NCBI GenBank assembly: GCA_902794395.1
Contig: CADBHB010000025.1
Span: 1 to 59,155, forward strand
DNA: 59,155 nucleotides
Direction: 5' to 3'
Origin: an uncultured Ruminococcus sp.
GTDB taxonomy: Bacteria; Bacillota; Clostridia; Oscillospirales; Acutalibacteraceae
Position numbers and translations under genes: made by a program. A model generated the notes under the pieces. It was given only the letters and a program-made list of their open reading frames with translations, was not told the origin of the DNA and did not search any database. This document shows, in pieces, positions 50,535 to 59,155 of the stretch; position 1 is the first letter of the stretch; each line of letters starts with the position of its first letter.

Positions 50535-52181
50535 ATGAAGAGAGCTATAGCGATTTTGTTGGCGGTGCTGACGGCGGTGGGTTTGTCGGCGCTGGCGCCG
50601 GTTTCCGCAGGCGCGGCGACACCCGCATGGAAAACCGCGTATGTCAATTACATCGACGAGGTCGGCGGCTATAAGGAAAGCCGTTTTTGGCTTATAGACT
50701 TTGACAACAACGGTATACCTGAGCTTGTTTACGACTCGGGTTATCACATGGGCGGCGGAACGCTGAGCACCTACACCGGCAGCGGTATGATGACGCTGCG
50801 CAGAACGTGGATGGGCTTTAAGCGCAGCGGCAACAGGCTGTATAACACAACCGGTTCCCAGGGCGTTTACGGCGATCTGGTCATCAAGGTTGACGGCGAC
50901 CACACGGGCTATGCGTTCGAGGGTGTGAAAACAGCCATCAACTGGCGTGACTTCGACATGAACGATCCCTATGATTTCACCTATAGATACAAACTTAACG
51001 GCGCCTCCGATTACACAGACGTTTCGTATTCCGAATACATTTCCAAGCTTCGCGCGTCGTTCAACTTCAACAACTGTGTGGAATATACCACGGACAGCGC
51101 TATGACCACGTCAAGGGCAAAGACAGCGGTTTGGAACTATGTTTCGCAGCCTGCCGCGCCGACGGTGAGGCTTTCAAACAAAACCAACGGCATCCGCTCC
51201 GAATGGAACAAGGTGGACGGCGCGGTGAAATATGTGGTTTATTTCAGAAAATACGGCGCTTCCGGCTGGTCATCCGCGCAGACCGGCAACACCTATTATC
51301 CGCTGCTCGATCTGACCCCGGGCGCAGGCTATCAGGTGCAGGTGCAGGCGCTTGCCTCGGGAAACGTCAAGGGCAAATACTCTGCGGTAAAGACCCTTAT
51401 CTACGTGCCGCAGCTCAAGCCCGCCGTAAAGCTGTCCAATAAGAGCAACGGCATCCGCGCCGAATGGCAGTCGATCTCCGGCGCGACTAAGTATATCGTT
51501 TATTTCAAGCCTGAGGGCGCGTCAAAATGGTCGTCCGCCGAGACGGTCAACAACTACTATCCGCTGCTCAAACTCAGCGCGGGCGCAAAGTACGCGGTGC
51601 AGGTGCAGCCCGTGTTTGCCGGCACAAAGGGTCTGTATTCCGCTGTCGCAAGGTTGGTTTACATACCGCAGGTCAAGCCCGTGGTTAAGCTTTCAAACAA
51701 GAGCAACGGCATCCGCGCCGAGTGGAACGCTGTCTCCGGCGCGACAAAGTATATCGTCTACTATAAAAAGACGGACAACGCCAACTGGTCGTCGGCGCAA
51801 ACTTCCAACACCTACTATCCCTTGCTTAATCTCAGCGCCAACACCTCCTACAGCGTGCAGGTGCAGCCGCTCTTTGGCAGCTCTAAGGGTCTGTACTCAA
51901 AGGTGGTCAGCCTTACCTACACCTCTGCCGACAACCGTCCCCTAGTCATCCTTACAAAAAACGGTTCCGAGCTGGACGTCACCTGGCAGGTGATAAACGG
52001 CGCCACAAATTATATCATGTATTATAAGATAGACAACAACAGCTGGTCGCAGTTCAATACCGCCTACACTAAGGTGACTATGTCGGGAATGGTCGAGGGC
52101 CACAGCTACTCCTTCCAGGTGCAGCCTGTTTTCGGCAGCACCAAGGGCGGCTACTCCCGTGTGGCGACGATTTGGTATTGA
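50535..52181 (+). CDS. Secreted fibronectin type III protein with acidic N-terminal domain (FN3-2)
   Basis: 548 aa. Signal peptide to ~29, then a ~180-aa domain whose FDNNGIPELVYDSG segment looks like a calcium-binding loop, as in FN3-3. Four FN3 repeats follow (NKTNGIRSEW, NKSNGIRAEW twice, then a diverged KNGSELDVTW). No anchor is seen. AGGAGGTACC precedes the ATG. Exterior binding of polysaccharide or protein is likely but unproven. Confidence 0.7.
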   Translation: MKRAIAILLAVLTAVGLSALAPVSAGAATPAWKTAYVNYIDEVGGYKESRFWLIDFDNNGIPELVYDSGYHMGGGTLSTYTGSGMMTLRRTWMGFKRSGNRLYNTTGSQGVYGDLVIKVDGDHTGYAFEGVKTAINWRDFDMNDPYDFTYRYKLNGASDYTDVSYSEYISKLRASFNFNNCVEYTTDSAMTTSRAKTAVWNYVSQPAAPTVRLSNKTNGIRSEWNKVDGAVKYVVYFRKYGASGWSSAQTGNTYYPLLDLTPGAGYQVQVQALASGNVKGKYSAVKTLIYVPQLKPAVKLSNKSNGIRAEWQSISGATKYIVYFKPEGASKWSSAETVNNYYPLLKLSAGAKYAVQVQPVFAGTKGLYSAVARLVYIPQVKPVVKLSNKSNGIRAEWNAVSGATKYIVYYKKTDNANWSSAQTSNTYYPLLNLSANTSYSVQVQPLFGSSKGLYSKVVSLTYTSADNRPLVILTKNGSELDVTWQVINGATNYIMYYKIDNNSWSQFNTAYTKVTMSGMVEGHSYSFQVQPVFGSTKGGYSRVATIWY

Positions 52182-52226
52182 GCCGACACAGCAGGTCGTC
52201 CTTTTGAATTAGAGCATTATCGTATC

Positions 52227-52262
52227 ACAAGCGCGTTTCGCTTAAAACGCGCTTGTTTTTTT
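52227..52262 (+). terminator. Terminator of FN3-2
   Basis: ACAAGCGCGTTT (52227-52238) pairs with AAACGCGCTTGT (52245-52256), then TTTTTTT. Confidence 0.85.
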
Positions 52263-52321
52263 GCACAAAGCGCTGATTCATAGAGTTTAAAGTCGTATTC
52301 TGCGCGAATCTACTAAAAATA

Positions 52322-52350
52322 TTGACAAAAATCTGTTAAAATGTTAAAAT
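52322..52350 (+). promoter_or_regulatory. Promoter of FN3-3
   Basis: TTGACA (52322-52327), 17-bp spacer, TAAAAT (52345-52350). The leader has GACCC-TTC-GGGTC-TTTT at 52364-52380, a small attenuator-like hairpin. Confidence 0.8.
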
Positions 52351-52419
52351 ATTTTCATTGGATGACCCTTCGGGTCTTTTGAGAATAATATCATATTGCT
52401 TTTCCAGGAGGTACAAAAA

Positions 52420-54339
52420 ATGAAGAAAACCATAGCGGTTTTGCTGGCGGTGCTGACGGCGCTCAGCGCTCTGGCCATGCTGTCAACGCTGAATACAGCG
52501 GCAGCCGGCACATGGAGATCCGCTTACAAAAACTACATCAATCAAAAATCGGGCGACGCGCAGGCGCGCTTCAAGCTGGTCGACATCGACGGCGACGACA
52601 TCCCCGAGCTGATCTACTACGCCGGCACCAGCCTGGGCGGCATGTCGGTCAGCACCTACGGCGGCAGCGGCATCCAGACCGTCGAGATGGGATCGGGCGG
52701 TATTTCGTATGTCAAGGGAAAGATCTACTGCCAATACGGCAAGCAGGGCAGCTACTACGACCGTGTCTATTCGGTTAAAAACGGTAAGTTCACCTGTGAA
52801 TTTTCGGGCTATTACTATGCAAACAAAACGAATTTCGATTTCAACCGTCCCAACGACTTCAACTATTCCTATGTATACAACACCACCTATAACGAAAACG
52901 CGAGCTACAGCGATTATAAGAGCAAGCTCAACAGCTGCTTCAACACCGCGGCGGGCAAGCAGATAGATATGTGGGACGCCAACGTGCTAAACGCCGCGCA
53001 GGCGATCAGCGCGGTACAAAACTACGTCGGCCGCGTGCAGATCACCTCGGTGTATTTTGATTCCCTCGGCATCGACCTTGCATGGAGCGAGGGTGACGGC
53101 GCTACTATGTATCAGATCGCCAGAAAAATGACCGGCGAGAGCAGCTATACCTATTTCAGCACCTCGAATGACCATTTCAGAGACAACAGCTATAAAATGG
53201 GCGTCAGCTGCACCTATCAGGTGCGCGGCTACAACGGCTCAAAATACGGTCCCTGGTCGTCGAGCCGCTCGGTCGTCACGCTGTTCAAGCCCGAGCTGAC
53301 GCTTTCCAACAAGTCCAACGGCATCCGCGCAGAGTGGAACAAGATGGAGGGCGCGACCAAATATGTGGTGTATTACAAGCAGACCGGCGCCGCCTCGTGG
53401 TCGTCCGTGGAAACCACCAACAACTACTATCCCTTCCTCAACCTCACCAAGGGCGTCAGCTACAGCTTCCAGCTGCGGGTCATCGGCAAGGTCAACGGTC
53501 CCTATTCCGCTGTCAAGAGTCTGGTATATACACCCTTCAGCGCCGAAAAACCCAACCTCACCCTTACCAACCGCAACGACGGCATCCTCGCATCGTGGAA
53601 CAAGATCTCCAACGCGACCGGCTACATCGTGTATTACCGCGAATACAACAGCAGCAATTGGCAGTCCGCACAGACTACGGATACTTCCTTCCTCTATGAC
53701 ACTCCGTGGGTCGGCAAGGCGTACTGCTTCCAGGTGCAGCCGAAATTCGGCAGCGTCAAGGGCTCTTACTCGGCAGTCAGGACCATCACCTATGCCGTAG
53801 TCAGCAACGCCAAGCCCGTGGTTACGCTCTCCAATAAGAGCAACGGCATCCGCGCCGAGTGGAACGCGATCTACGGCGCCAGCTCCTACATAGTCTATTA
53901 CAGAGAGTACAACAACAAAGCGTGGGCGTCTACCGAAACCAAGAACACTTATTATCCCTTCCTCAACGCGGAGCAGGGCAAGGCTTACTGCTTCCAGGTA
54001 CAGCCGATGTTCGGCGGCACCCGCGGCGCTTACTCCTCTGTGGCGACTATCGTCTACACCACCATCAGTCAGGAAAAGCCCGTTATCAATATCGAAAACC
54101 GCGCCAACAGCATCTATCTGAGATGGAAGAGCATACCGGGCGCCTACGCCTACATCGTCTACTATCGCAAGGATTCCGACAAGCAGTGGCAGGCTACCCA
54201 GACCACCAACCTATTTTTCAACTACACCAAGGTCACCAAGGGCACCCGCTACGCCTTCCAGGTGCAGCCCGTCTTTGCCGCGGGCAACGGCGCCTACTCG
54301 GCAGTCACCCGTATCACCTTCACGCCTACCTACGGCTGA
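52420..54339 (+). CDS. Secreted fibronectin type III protein, five repeats (FN3-3)
   Basis: 639 aa. Signal peptide to ~28, then a ~175-aa domain related to that of FN3-2 (VDIDGDDIPELIYYAGTS, a DxDGDD calcium-type loop). Five FN3 modules follow, most with NKSNGIRAEW or a diverged form (NRNDGILASW, NRANSIYLRW). No anchor. ATG 52420 has AGGAGG 8 nt upstream. FN3-2 and FN3-3 are clear paralogues, also in promoter and leader. Confidence 0.72.
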   Translation: MKKTIAVLLAVLTALSALAMLSTLNTAAAGTWRSAYKNYINQKSGDAQARFKLVDIDGDDIPELIYYAGTSLGGMSVSTYGGSGIQTVEMGSGGISYVKGKIYCQYGKQGSYYDRVYSVKNGKFTCEFSGYYYANKTNFDFNRPNDFNYSYVYNTTYNENASYSDYKSKLNSCFNTAAGKQIDMWDANVLNAAQAISAVQNYVGRVQITSVYFDSLGIDLAWSEGDGATMYQIARKMTGESSYTYFSTSNDHFRDNSYKMGVSCTYQVRGYNGSKYGPWSSSRSVVTLFKPELTLSNKSNGIRAEWNKMEGATKYVVYYKQTGAASWSSVETTNNYYPFLNLTKGVSYSFQLRVIGKVNGPYSAVKSLVYTPFSAEKPNLTLTNRNDGILASWNKISNATGYIVYYREYNSSNWQSAQTTDTSFLYDTPWVGKAYCFQVQPKFGSVKGSYSAVRTITYAVVSNAKPVVTLSNKSNGIRAEWNAIYGASSYIVYYREYNNKAWASTETKNTYYPFLNAEQGKAYCFQVQPMFGGTRGAYSSVATIVYTTISQEKPVINIENRANSIYLRWKSIPGAYAYIVYYRKDSDKQWQATQTTNLFFNYTKVTKGTRYAFQVQPVFAAGNGAYSAVTRITFTPTYG

Positions 54340-54350
54340 TTTATCCGCAC

Positions 54351-54383
54351 ATCCCCCGTGTCAAAAGACACGGGGGATTTTTC
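54351..54383 (+). terminator. Terminator of FN3-3
   Basis: ATCCCCCGTGTC (54351-54362), loop AAAA, GACACGGGGGAT (54367-54378), then TTTTC. Confidence 0.9.
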
Positions 54384-54495
54384 ATTTGCGGAATTAAAAC
54401 GCAATTATCGTCTTGTTTTTTCCATAATTATGATATTTTTGTTTAATTTTTATAAAATATACACGAAATATTCGGATAGAAATTTTCTAATTTGC

Positions 54496-54524
54496 TTGAA
54501 ATTCACAGATTATTTTGGTATGAT
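54496..54524 (+). promoter_or_regulatory. glgB promoter
   Basis: TTGAAA (54496-54501), 17-bp spacer, TATGAT (54519-54524). The start codon lies ~70 nt downstream. Confidence 0.7.
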
Positions 54525-54594
54525 ATATAGTAGTAAGCTATAAGATAGGCGAATTGTGTGATTTTTCACGGCAAAGCACAAAGGAGGCATGAGG

Positions 54595-56487
54595 ATGAAT
54601 TACAGTATTCAGGACGGTCGCAGCGAGATCACCCGCTTTTGCGAGGGCGACAGCACCCGGGCCTTTGACTACTTCGGCGCGCATTTAGAGCAGCGCGACG
54701 GCAAGTACGGCGCAGTGTTCCGCGTTTGGGCGCCTAATGCCCAGAACGTCTCCGTAGTGGGCGATTTCAACGACTGGAACGAAAACGCCTCCTTTTTGGA
54801 AAAGCGCGACCACGGTGTGTGGGAGCTTTTCGTGGAGGGCGCCGAGGAGGGGCAGTGCTATCAGTTCGCGCTGGTCACCCCGACATTTGAGCGCATAGTC
54901 AAATCCGACCCCTTTGCCTTTTCCGCGCAAATGCGCCCCGGGCGCGCTTCGCGGTTGTGCCGCCTTGACGATTACTCGTGGAACGACGCCGAATGGATTG
55001 AGCGCCGCCGCGGCACCGACACCCTGACCGCGCCGATGAATATATATGAGGTTCACCTCGGCTCTTGGAAGCGCAACCCCGACGGCAGCTTTCTTAGCTA
55101 TCGGCAGTTTGCCGAGGAGCTGGTCGACTATGTGTCCAATATGTGCTACACCCATGTGCAGCTTATGCCCATAATGGAATACCCCTACGACGGAAGCTGG
55201 GGCTATCAGACCACGGGCTACTTTGCCGCGACCGCGCGCTACGGCACGCCGCAGGATTTTATGTATCTGGTGGATCGCTTCCATCAGGCGGGCATCGGCG
55301 TTATCGTTGACTGGGTGCCCTCCAACTTTCCCAAGGATGATTTCGGCTTGTCCAAGTTTGACGGCACCGCGCTGTTCGAGGACGAAAACCCCAAGCTGGG
55401 CGAGCGTCCCTCGTGGGACACCTGCCTGTTCAACTTCGCCAAGCCCGAGGTGCTCAGCTTTTTGGTGTCCTGCGCCAACTTCTGGTTTGAAACCTATCAT
55501 CTGGACGGCATGCGCGTAGGCTCGCTTTCCTCCATGCTTTACCTCGACTACGGCAAAGCCGCGGGCGAGTGGGAGCCTAACAAATTCGGCGGCAAAGAGA
55601 ACCTTGAGGCTATCGAATTTGTCAAGCGCCTCAACACCGCCATCCACCTTTTCCACCCCGACGCCCTTATGTTTGCCGAGGAAAACACCTCGTGGTCAAA
55701 GATCACCCACAAGATAGAAGAGGGCGGCATGGGCTTCGACTACAAGTGGAACCGAGGCTGGATGAACGATATGCTCAACTACATGACCCTCGACCCGCAG
55801 TGGCGGCCGTTCAACCACGACAATCTCACCTACAGCTTTTTCTATGCGTTTTCCGAGCATTTCCTGCTGCCCCTCTCGCACGACGAGGTCTCAAAGGGCA
55901 AGGGTACGCTGCTTGCGCGTATGCCCGGCACGCAGGACGACAAGTTTGCTGATCTGCGGGCGTTCATCACCTACATGTATGCTCATCCCGGCAAGAAGCT
56001 GATGTTCATGGGCACCGAGTCGGGTCAGATCATCGAGTGGGACTACCAGGTGCCCATATTCTGGAACCTGCTTGACGAGGATAAGCACCGCAAGCTTCAG
56101 TTCTTTTTCAAATCGCTTAACCGCTTTTATCTGGAAAACCGCCCCTTCTATGAGCGCGACGCCAGCTGGAAGGGCTTTGACTGGATACACCACGACGACT
56201 ACACCAACTCGGTCATCGCCTTCAAGCGCACCGACGCCGACGACAACGAGATCATCGCCGTCTGCAATTTCCGTCCGGTGCTGCATCAAAAGTACTTTAT
56301 CGGCGTGTCCAAGGACACGGTGTACTCCGAGGTGTTCAACTCCGACCGCGAGGAATTCGGAGGTACGGGCATTGTAAACGGCGACGAAATACGTCCCGTC
56401 CCTATGAAGATACACGGCTGCAATCAGGGGCTTTCGCTCACCCTGCCGCCGATGGGCGTAATTTACTTAAAGAATCGTGAATTTTGA
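54595..56487 (+). CDS. GlgB-like branching-enzyme homologue with lost GH13 nucleophile
   Basis: 630 aa. Branching-enzyme layout: N-terminal CBM48 (VWAPNAQNVSVVGDFNDWNE), GH13 barrel and C-terminal beta domain. By alignment with E. coli GlgB, retained residues are Asp239 (335), Arg307 (403), Glu362 (458), His429 (525) and Asp430 (526), but the nucleophile Asp405 is Gly309 (MRVGSLSSM) and His340 is Asn244 (DWVPSNFP). GNEFGQ reads GTESGQ. The exact spacing 65/53/68 is kept. Branching activity by the usual mechanism is not expected; glycogen binding may persist. ATG 54595 has AGGAGG 7 nt upstream. GlgC and GlgD follow. Confidence 0.88.
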   Translation: MNYSIQDGRSEITRFCEGDSTRAFDYFGAHLEQRDGKYGAVFRVWAPNAQNVSVVGDFNDWNENASFLEKRDHGVWELFVEGAEEGQCYQFALVTPTFERIVKSDPFAFSAQMRPGRASRLCRLDDYSWNDAEWIERRRGTDTLTAPMNIYEVHLGSWKRNPDGSFLSYRQFAEELVDYVSNMCYTHVQLMPIMEYPYDGSWGYQTTGYFAATARYGTPQDFMYLVDRFHQAGIGVIVDWVPSNFPKDDFGLSKFDGTALFEDENPKLGERPSWDTCLFNFAKPEVLSFLVSCANFWFETYHLDGMRVGSLSSMLYLDYGKAAGEWEPNKFGGKENLEAIEFVKRLNTAIHLFHPDALMFAEENTSWSKITHKIEEGGMGFDYKWNRGWMNDMLNYMTLDPQWRPFNHDNLTYSFFYAFSEHFLLPLSHDEVSKGKGTLLARMPGTQDDKFADLRAFITYMYAHPGKKLMFMGTESGQIIEWDYQVPIFWNLLDEDKHRKLQFFFKSLNRFYLENRPFYERDASWKGFDWIHHDDYTNSVIAFKRTDADDNEIIAVCNFRPVLHQKYFIGVSKDTVYSEVFNSDREEFGGTGIVNGDEIRPVPMKIHGCNQGLSLTLPPMGVIYLKNREF

Positions 56488-56678
56488 ATAATGCATCGTG
56501 AAGGCTTTGCAAAAGCGTTTCAGGGCGCCTGCGCCTGTCTTTCACTGTTCATTATCCATTTCAATATATCAAATAAATCATACTATAGGAAATGCCGCGT
56601 GATTCCGGCGCGCGTATCGAGCAAGGCGCGTGCCGCGTATCGCCGGGTGTTGCCTATATAGAAAACGGAGGTTTTTGC
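56488..56678 (+). other. glgB-glgC intergenic stretch
   Basis: About 190 nt with an AT-rich TTCATTATCCATTTC block (~56550), reminiscent of the AT-rich block after glgD, and a GC-rich part (56588-56652). No clear promoter or terminator is found. Confidence 0.35.
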
Positions 56679-57890
56679 ATGCAAATGTTCCCAAAACAGG
56701 AAGTAGTAGCAATGCTGCTTGCAGGCGGACAAGGCTCCAGACTGGGTGTGCTCACCAAAAAGCTCGCCAAGCCTGCCGTGCCTTTCGGCGGCAAGTACCG
56801 CATCATTGACTTTCCCCTGTCAAACTGCGTAAACTCAGGCATTGAAGCCGTAGGTATCCTTACCCAATATCAGCCGCTGATCCTCAACGAATACATCGGA
56901 AACGGTCAGCCCTGGGATCTGGACGGTATGCACTCGGGCGTCAACTGCCTCAGCCCCTATCAGGCTATCAAGGGCGCGGACTGGTACACCGGTACCGCCA
57001 ACGCCATCTATCAGAACATCAACTACATCGAGCGCTACGATCCCGACTATGTGGTCATCCTTTCGGGCGACCACATCTACAAGATGGACTACAACAAAAT
57101 GCTCGAGTACCACAAGGAAAAGAACGCCGCCTGCACCATCGCGGTGATCGACGTTCCGCTCGAGGAGGCTTCGCGCTTCGGCATCCTCAACACCCATGAG
57201 GACGGCGAGATCTATGAGTTCGACGAGAAGCCCGAGCATCCCAAGAGCACCAATGCCTCCATGGGCATCTACATCTTCAGCTGGAAAGAGCTGCGCAAGT
57301 ACCTGATAGAGGACGAGGCGAAGGAGGGCAGCAGCCACGACTTCGGCAAGGACGTGCTTCCCGCTATGCTCAACGCGGGCGAGAGGATGTTCGCCTATCC
57401 CTTTGAGGGCTACTGGAAGGACGTTGGCACCATCGACAGCCTCTGGGAGGCAAACATGGATCTGCTCGACCCCAAGGTCACTCTCGACCTCAAGGACATC
57501 TATTCGCGTAACCCCATGATGCCGCCTCACTATGTTTCGCCCGAGGCAAACATCCAGAATTCCCTTATCGCGGACGGCTGCGAGGTAGAGGGCAATCTTG
57601 AATTTTCCATCCTCTTCTCCGGCGTCACCGTAGGCAAGGGTGCTACCGTCAACTCCTCCATCATCATGCCCGGCGCTGTGATCGAGGACGGCGCTACCGT
57701 GCAGTTTGCCATAGTAGCCGAAAACACCGTGATCGGCAAAAACGCCAAGATCGGTCAAAAACCCGAGGAAATGGAAAACCGCGAAGAGTGGGGCATAGCC
57801 GTTATAGGCGAAAACACCCACATCGCGGAGGGCGCCTTCATCAAGGCAAAGGAAATGATCGACAGTGAAACGGAGGTGTCGGGTAAATGA
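56679..57890 (+). CDS. glgC: Glucose-1-phosphate adenylyltransferase, catalytic subunit
   Basis: 403 aa. Makes ADP-glucose for glycogen. Motif [20 protein letters not shown] (substrate loop, Arg and Lys kept), [42 protein letters not shown] and a C-terminal left-handed beta-helix. ATG 56679 has GGAGG 7 nt upstream; the frame from 56592 is rejected. ATGA overlap with glgD. Confidence 0.96.
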   Translation: MQMFPKQEVVAMLLAGGQGSRLGVLTKKLAKPAVPFGGKYRIIDFPLSNCVNSGIEAVGILTQYQPLILNEYIGNGQPWDLDGMHSGVNCLSPYQAIKGADWYTGTANAIYQNINYIERYDPDYVVILSGDHIYKMDYNKMLEYHKEKNAACTIAVIDVPLEEASRFGILNTHEDGEIYEFDEKPEHPKSTNASMGIYIFSWKELRKYLIEDEAKEGSSHDFGKDVLPAMLNAGERMFAYPFEGYWKDVGTIDSLWEANMDLLDPKVTLDLKDIYSRNPMMPPHYVSPEANIQNSLIADGCEVEGNLEFSILFSGVTVGKGATVNSSIIMPGAVIEDGATVQFAIVAENTVIGKNAKIGQKPEEMENREEWGIAVIGENTHIAEGAFIKAKEMIDSETEVSGK

Positions 57891-58996
57891 GAAGTAACGA
57901 CGTATTAGGCTTCATCTTCGCGGGCACGCTCGACGACAAGATCCCCGAGCTTGCGGCTTCCCGCACAACGGCAAGCATACCCATCGGCGGCAAATACAGA
58001 GTTATCGACTTTGTGCTGTCAAACATGTCCAACGCGGGCATCAACAATGTAGGCATAGTGGCAAAGAGCAACTTCCTTTCGCTCACCGACCACGTCGGCT
58101 CCGGCTCCGCCTACGACCTCTCAAAGAGAAGGTCCAGCCTTACCCTGCTTACCCCTTACGGCGGCAAGTCCTTCTCCAGTTATATCGAGACCATCTACAA
58201 CATGCACGGCTATCTGGAAAACTGCCGTGAGGAATACGTGATGATGTCGCCCGGCAACATTATCACCAACTTTGACTACACCGACCTTTTTGACTTCCAC
58301 TCCAAGAAAAACGCCGACATTACGCTGGTGTACAAAACCGGCGTAGCGCCCTCGGGCTATGAGCGTCCTCTTACGCTGGATGTCGCGGCGGACGGCAGGG
58401 TAGAGCAGATATTCGTTAAGCCCAGCGCCACCGATGAAGTCGTGAATCACGTATTCGGTTCCATACTAATGAAAAAAGAGCTGCTTATGGAGGAGATCCG
58501 CAAGGCGCTCAGCCTCAACCAGCTCGACTTCAAGCGCCTGCTTCAGGATATGGTAGGCAGATACAGCGTTTATGCCTTTGAAAACAAGGGCTACACCGCG
58601 GCTATCAGCTCTATCAACGACTATTTCAACTTCAATATGGATCTTATGCGCAAGGAAGTCCGCGACGAGCTGTTCAATCCCAAGCGCCCCATCTACACCA
58701 AGGTGCGCGACGACGCTCCGTCCAAGTACGGCTTGAAGAGCCGCGTCAAGAACTCCATCATAGCGCAGGGCTGCGTTATCGACGGCGAGGTTGAAAACTG
58801 TGTTATCTCCAAGGGCGTTTATGTAGGCGAAGGCGCAAAGCTTAGCAACTGCATAGTCATGCAGGACACCAAGATAGGCAAGGACACCAACCTCAACTAC
58901 GTCATCATCGACAAGGACGTAACCATCAAGGACGAGCGTTCGCTTATGGGCTTCGAGTCCTATCCCATCTACATCGCTAAGAAATCCGTTGTATAA
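57887..58996 (+). CDS. glgD: GlgD-type regulatory subunit of ADP-glucose pyrophosphorylase
   Basis: 369 aa. A GlgC paralogue: [18 protein letters not shown] and the C-terminal beta-helix remain, but the catalytic GGxGxRL loop is lost ([18 protein letters not shown]). In Firmicutes GlgD forms a heteromer with GlgC and raises its activity. Overlap of 4 nt with glgC indicates equimolar synthesis. Confidence 0.95.
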   Translation: MRSNDVLGFIFAGTLDDKIPELAASRTTASIPIGGKYRVIDFVLSNMSNAGINNVGIVAKSNFLSLTDHVGSGSAYDLSKRRSSLTLLTPYGGKSFSSYIETIYNMHGYLENCREEYVMMSPGNIITNFDYTDLFDFHSKKNADITLVYKTGVAPSGYERPLTLDVAADGRVEQIFVKPSATDEVVNHVFGSILMKKELLMEEIRKALSLNQLDFKRLLQDMVGRYSVYAFENKGYTAAISSINDYFNFNMDLMRKEVRDELFNPKRPIYTKVRDDAPSKYGLKSRVKNSIIAQGCVIDGEVENCVISKGVYVGEGAKLSNCIVMQDTKIGKDTNLNYVIIDKDVTIKDERSLMGFESYPIYIAKKSVV

Positions 58997-59155
58997 TTAA
59001 GTGGTTTGTGGTTATAGATAAATATTCCATTTTCCATTTTCAATTATCCATTTTATAAATAGACTAACTATTAAAAGTCAATAGGAAAATGAAAAGTTTT
59101 CCACAAAAATCAACAATCAGAAAAGAGACACGACAAAAAGAGCAACCAAGCAGTT
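58997..59155. other. AT-rich end of window
   Basis: About 160 nt after glgD with TTCCATTTTCCATTTTC-type stretches. No gene, terminator or promoter is supportable. Confidence 0.4.

Overview
The window reads as chromosome of a GC-rich, low-GC-ancestry Firmicute of the class Clostridia, most likely an Oscillospiraceae/Ruminococcus-like gut bacterium (inference). The support is a spmA-spmB spore-maturation pair, RNase Y, a GlgC+GlgD glycogen locus, S-box, RFN and THF riboswitches in front of metK and ECF S-components, SD-type ribosome sites at nearly every start, and AT-rich intergenic DNA with canonical TTGACA/TATAAT promoters and U-tract hairpin terminators.

Region by region. 1-750 has no convincing gene: it holds two 127-bp direct repeats, several terminator hairpins and a degenerate tRNA-3'-end-like stretch. 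751-12055 is a compact phage-like element: a divergent regulator-like gene (minus) and 17 tightly overlapping plus-strand genes. These run from small and large terminase, portal, prohead protease/scaffold, decoration protein and major capsid through head-tail connectors, then jump to a PBSX/Mu-like baseplate set (LysM protein, XkdQ/gpD-like, gpV-like, XkdS-like, baseplate J, XkdU-like). No recognisable sheath, tape measure, fibre, lysis, integrase or replication gene is present, yet all frames are open. 12056-23760 is housekeeping: class II aldolase, an HtrA-type protease, murA, then a long minus-strand aromatic amino acid cluster (aroE, aroK, tyrA, aroB, aroA, aroC, pheA). Its aroE promoter is interleaved face-to-face with the acpP promoter. 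23820-29351 carries acpP and a TetR / MMPL transporter / heptad-repeat exoprotein operon.

29525-33334 is a tandem family of four membrane-anchored proteins sharing one extracytoplasmic domain; three have a cytosolic zinc ribbon plus one membrane helix and one is a lipoprotein. 33446-37609 (minus) has rpe, a large membrane protein that looks like a P-type ATPase without its catalytic motifs, and an RlmB-type rRNA methylase; a 152-bp MITE-like inverted-repeat element follows. 37954-41810 holds a DUF6512-like membrane protein, spmB/spmA, an AbrB-type regulator with a zinc tail, an Sfp-type PPTase, a cupin and a GNAT. 41890-45215 contains three riboswitch-controlled genes in a row (SAM-metK, FMN-ribU, THF-folT). 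RNase Y and gap follow, separated by a promoter-terminator unit that may be a small RNA.

48643-54339 is a tandem array of three secreted fibronectin-III proteins with related promoters and leaders. 54595-58996 is a glycogen operon glgB-glgC-glgD in which GlgB has lost the GH13 nucleophile (Asp to Gly309) and the region-I His (Asn244), while all other catalytic positions and their spacing are kept.

The items most likely to be new are the tape-measure-less phage-like element, the GlgB-like pseudoenzyme paired with GlgC/GlgD, the zinc-ribbon paralogue cluster and the P-type ATPase-like pseudoenzyme. Family assignments were made by reading motifs; no database search was run.
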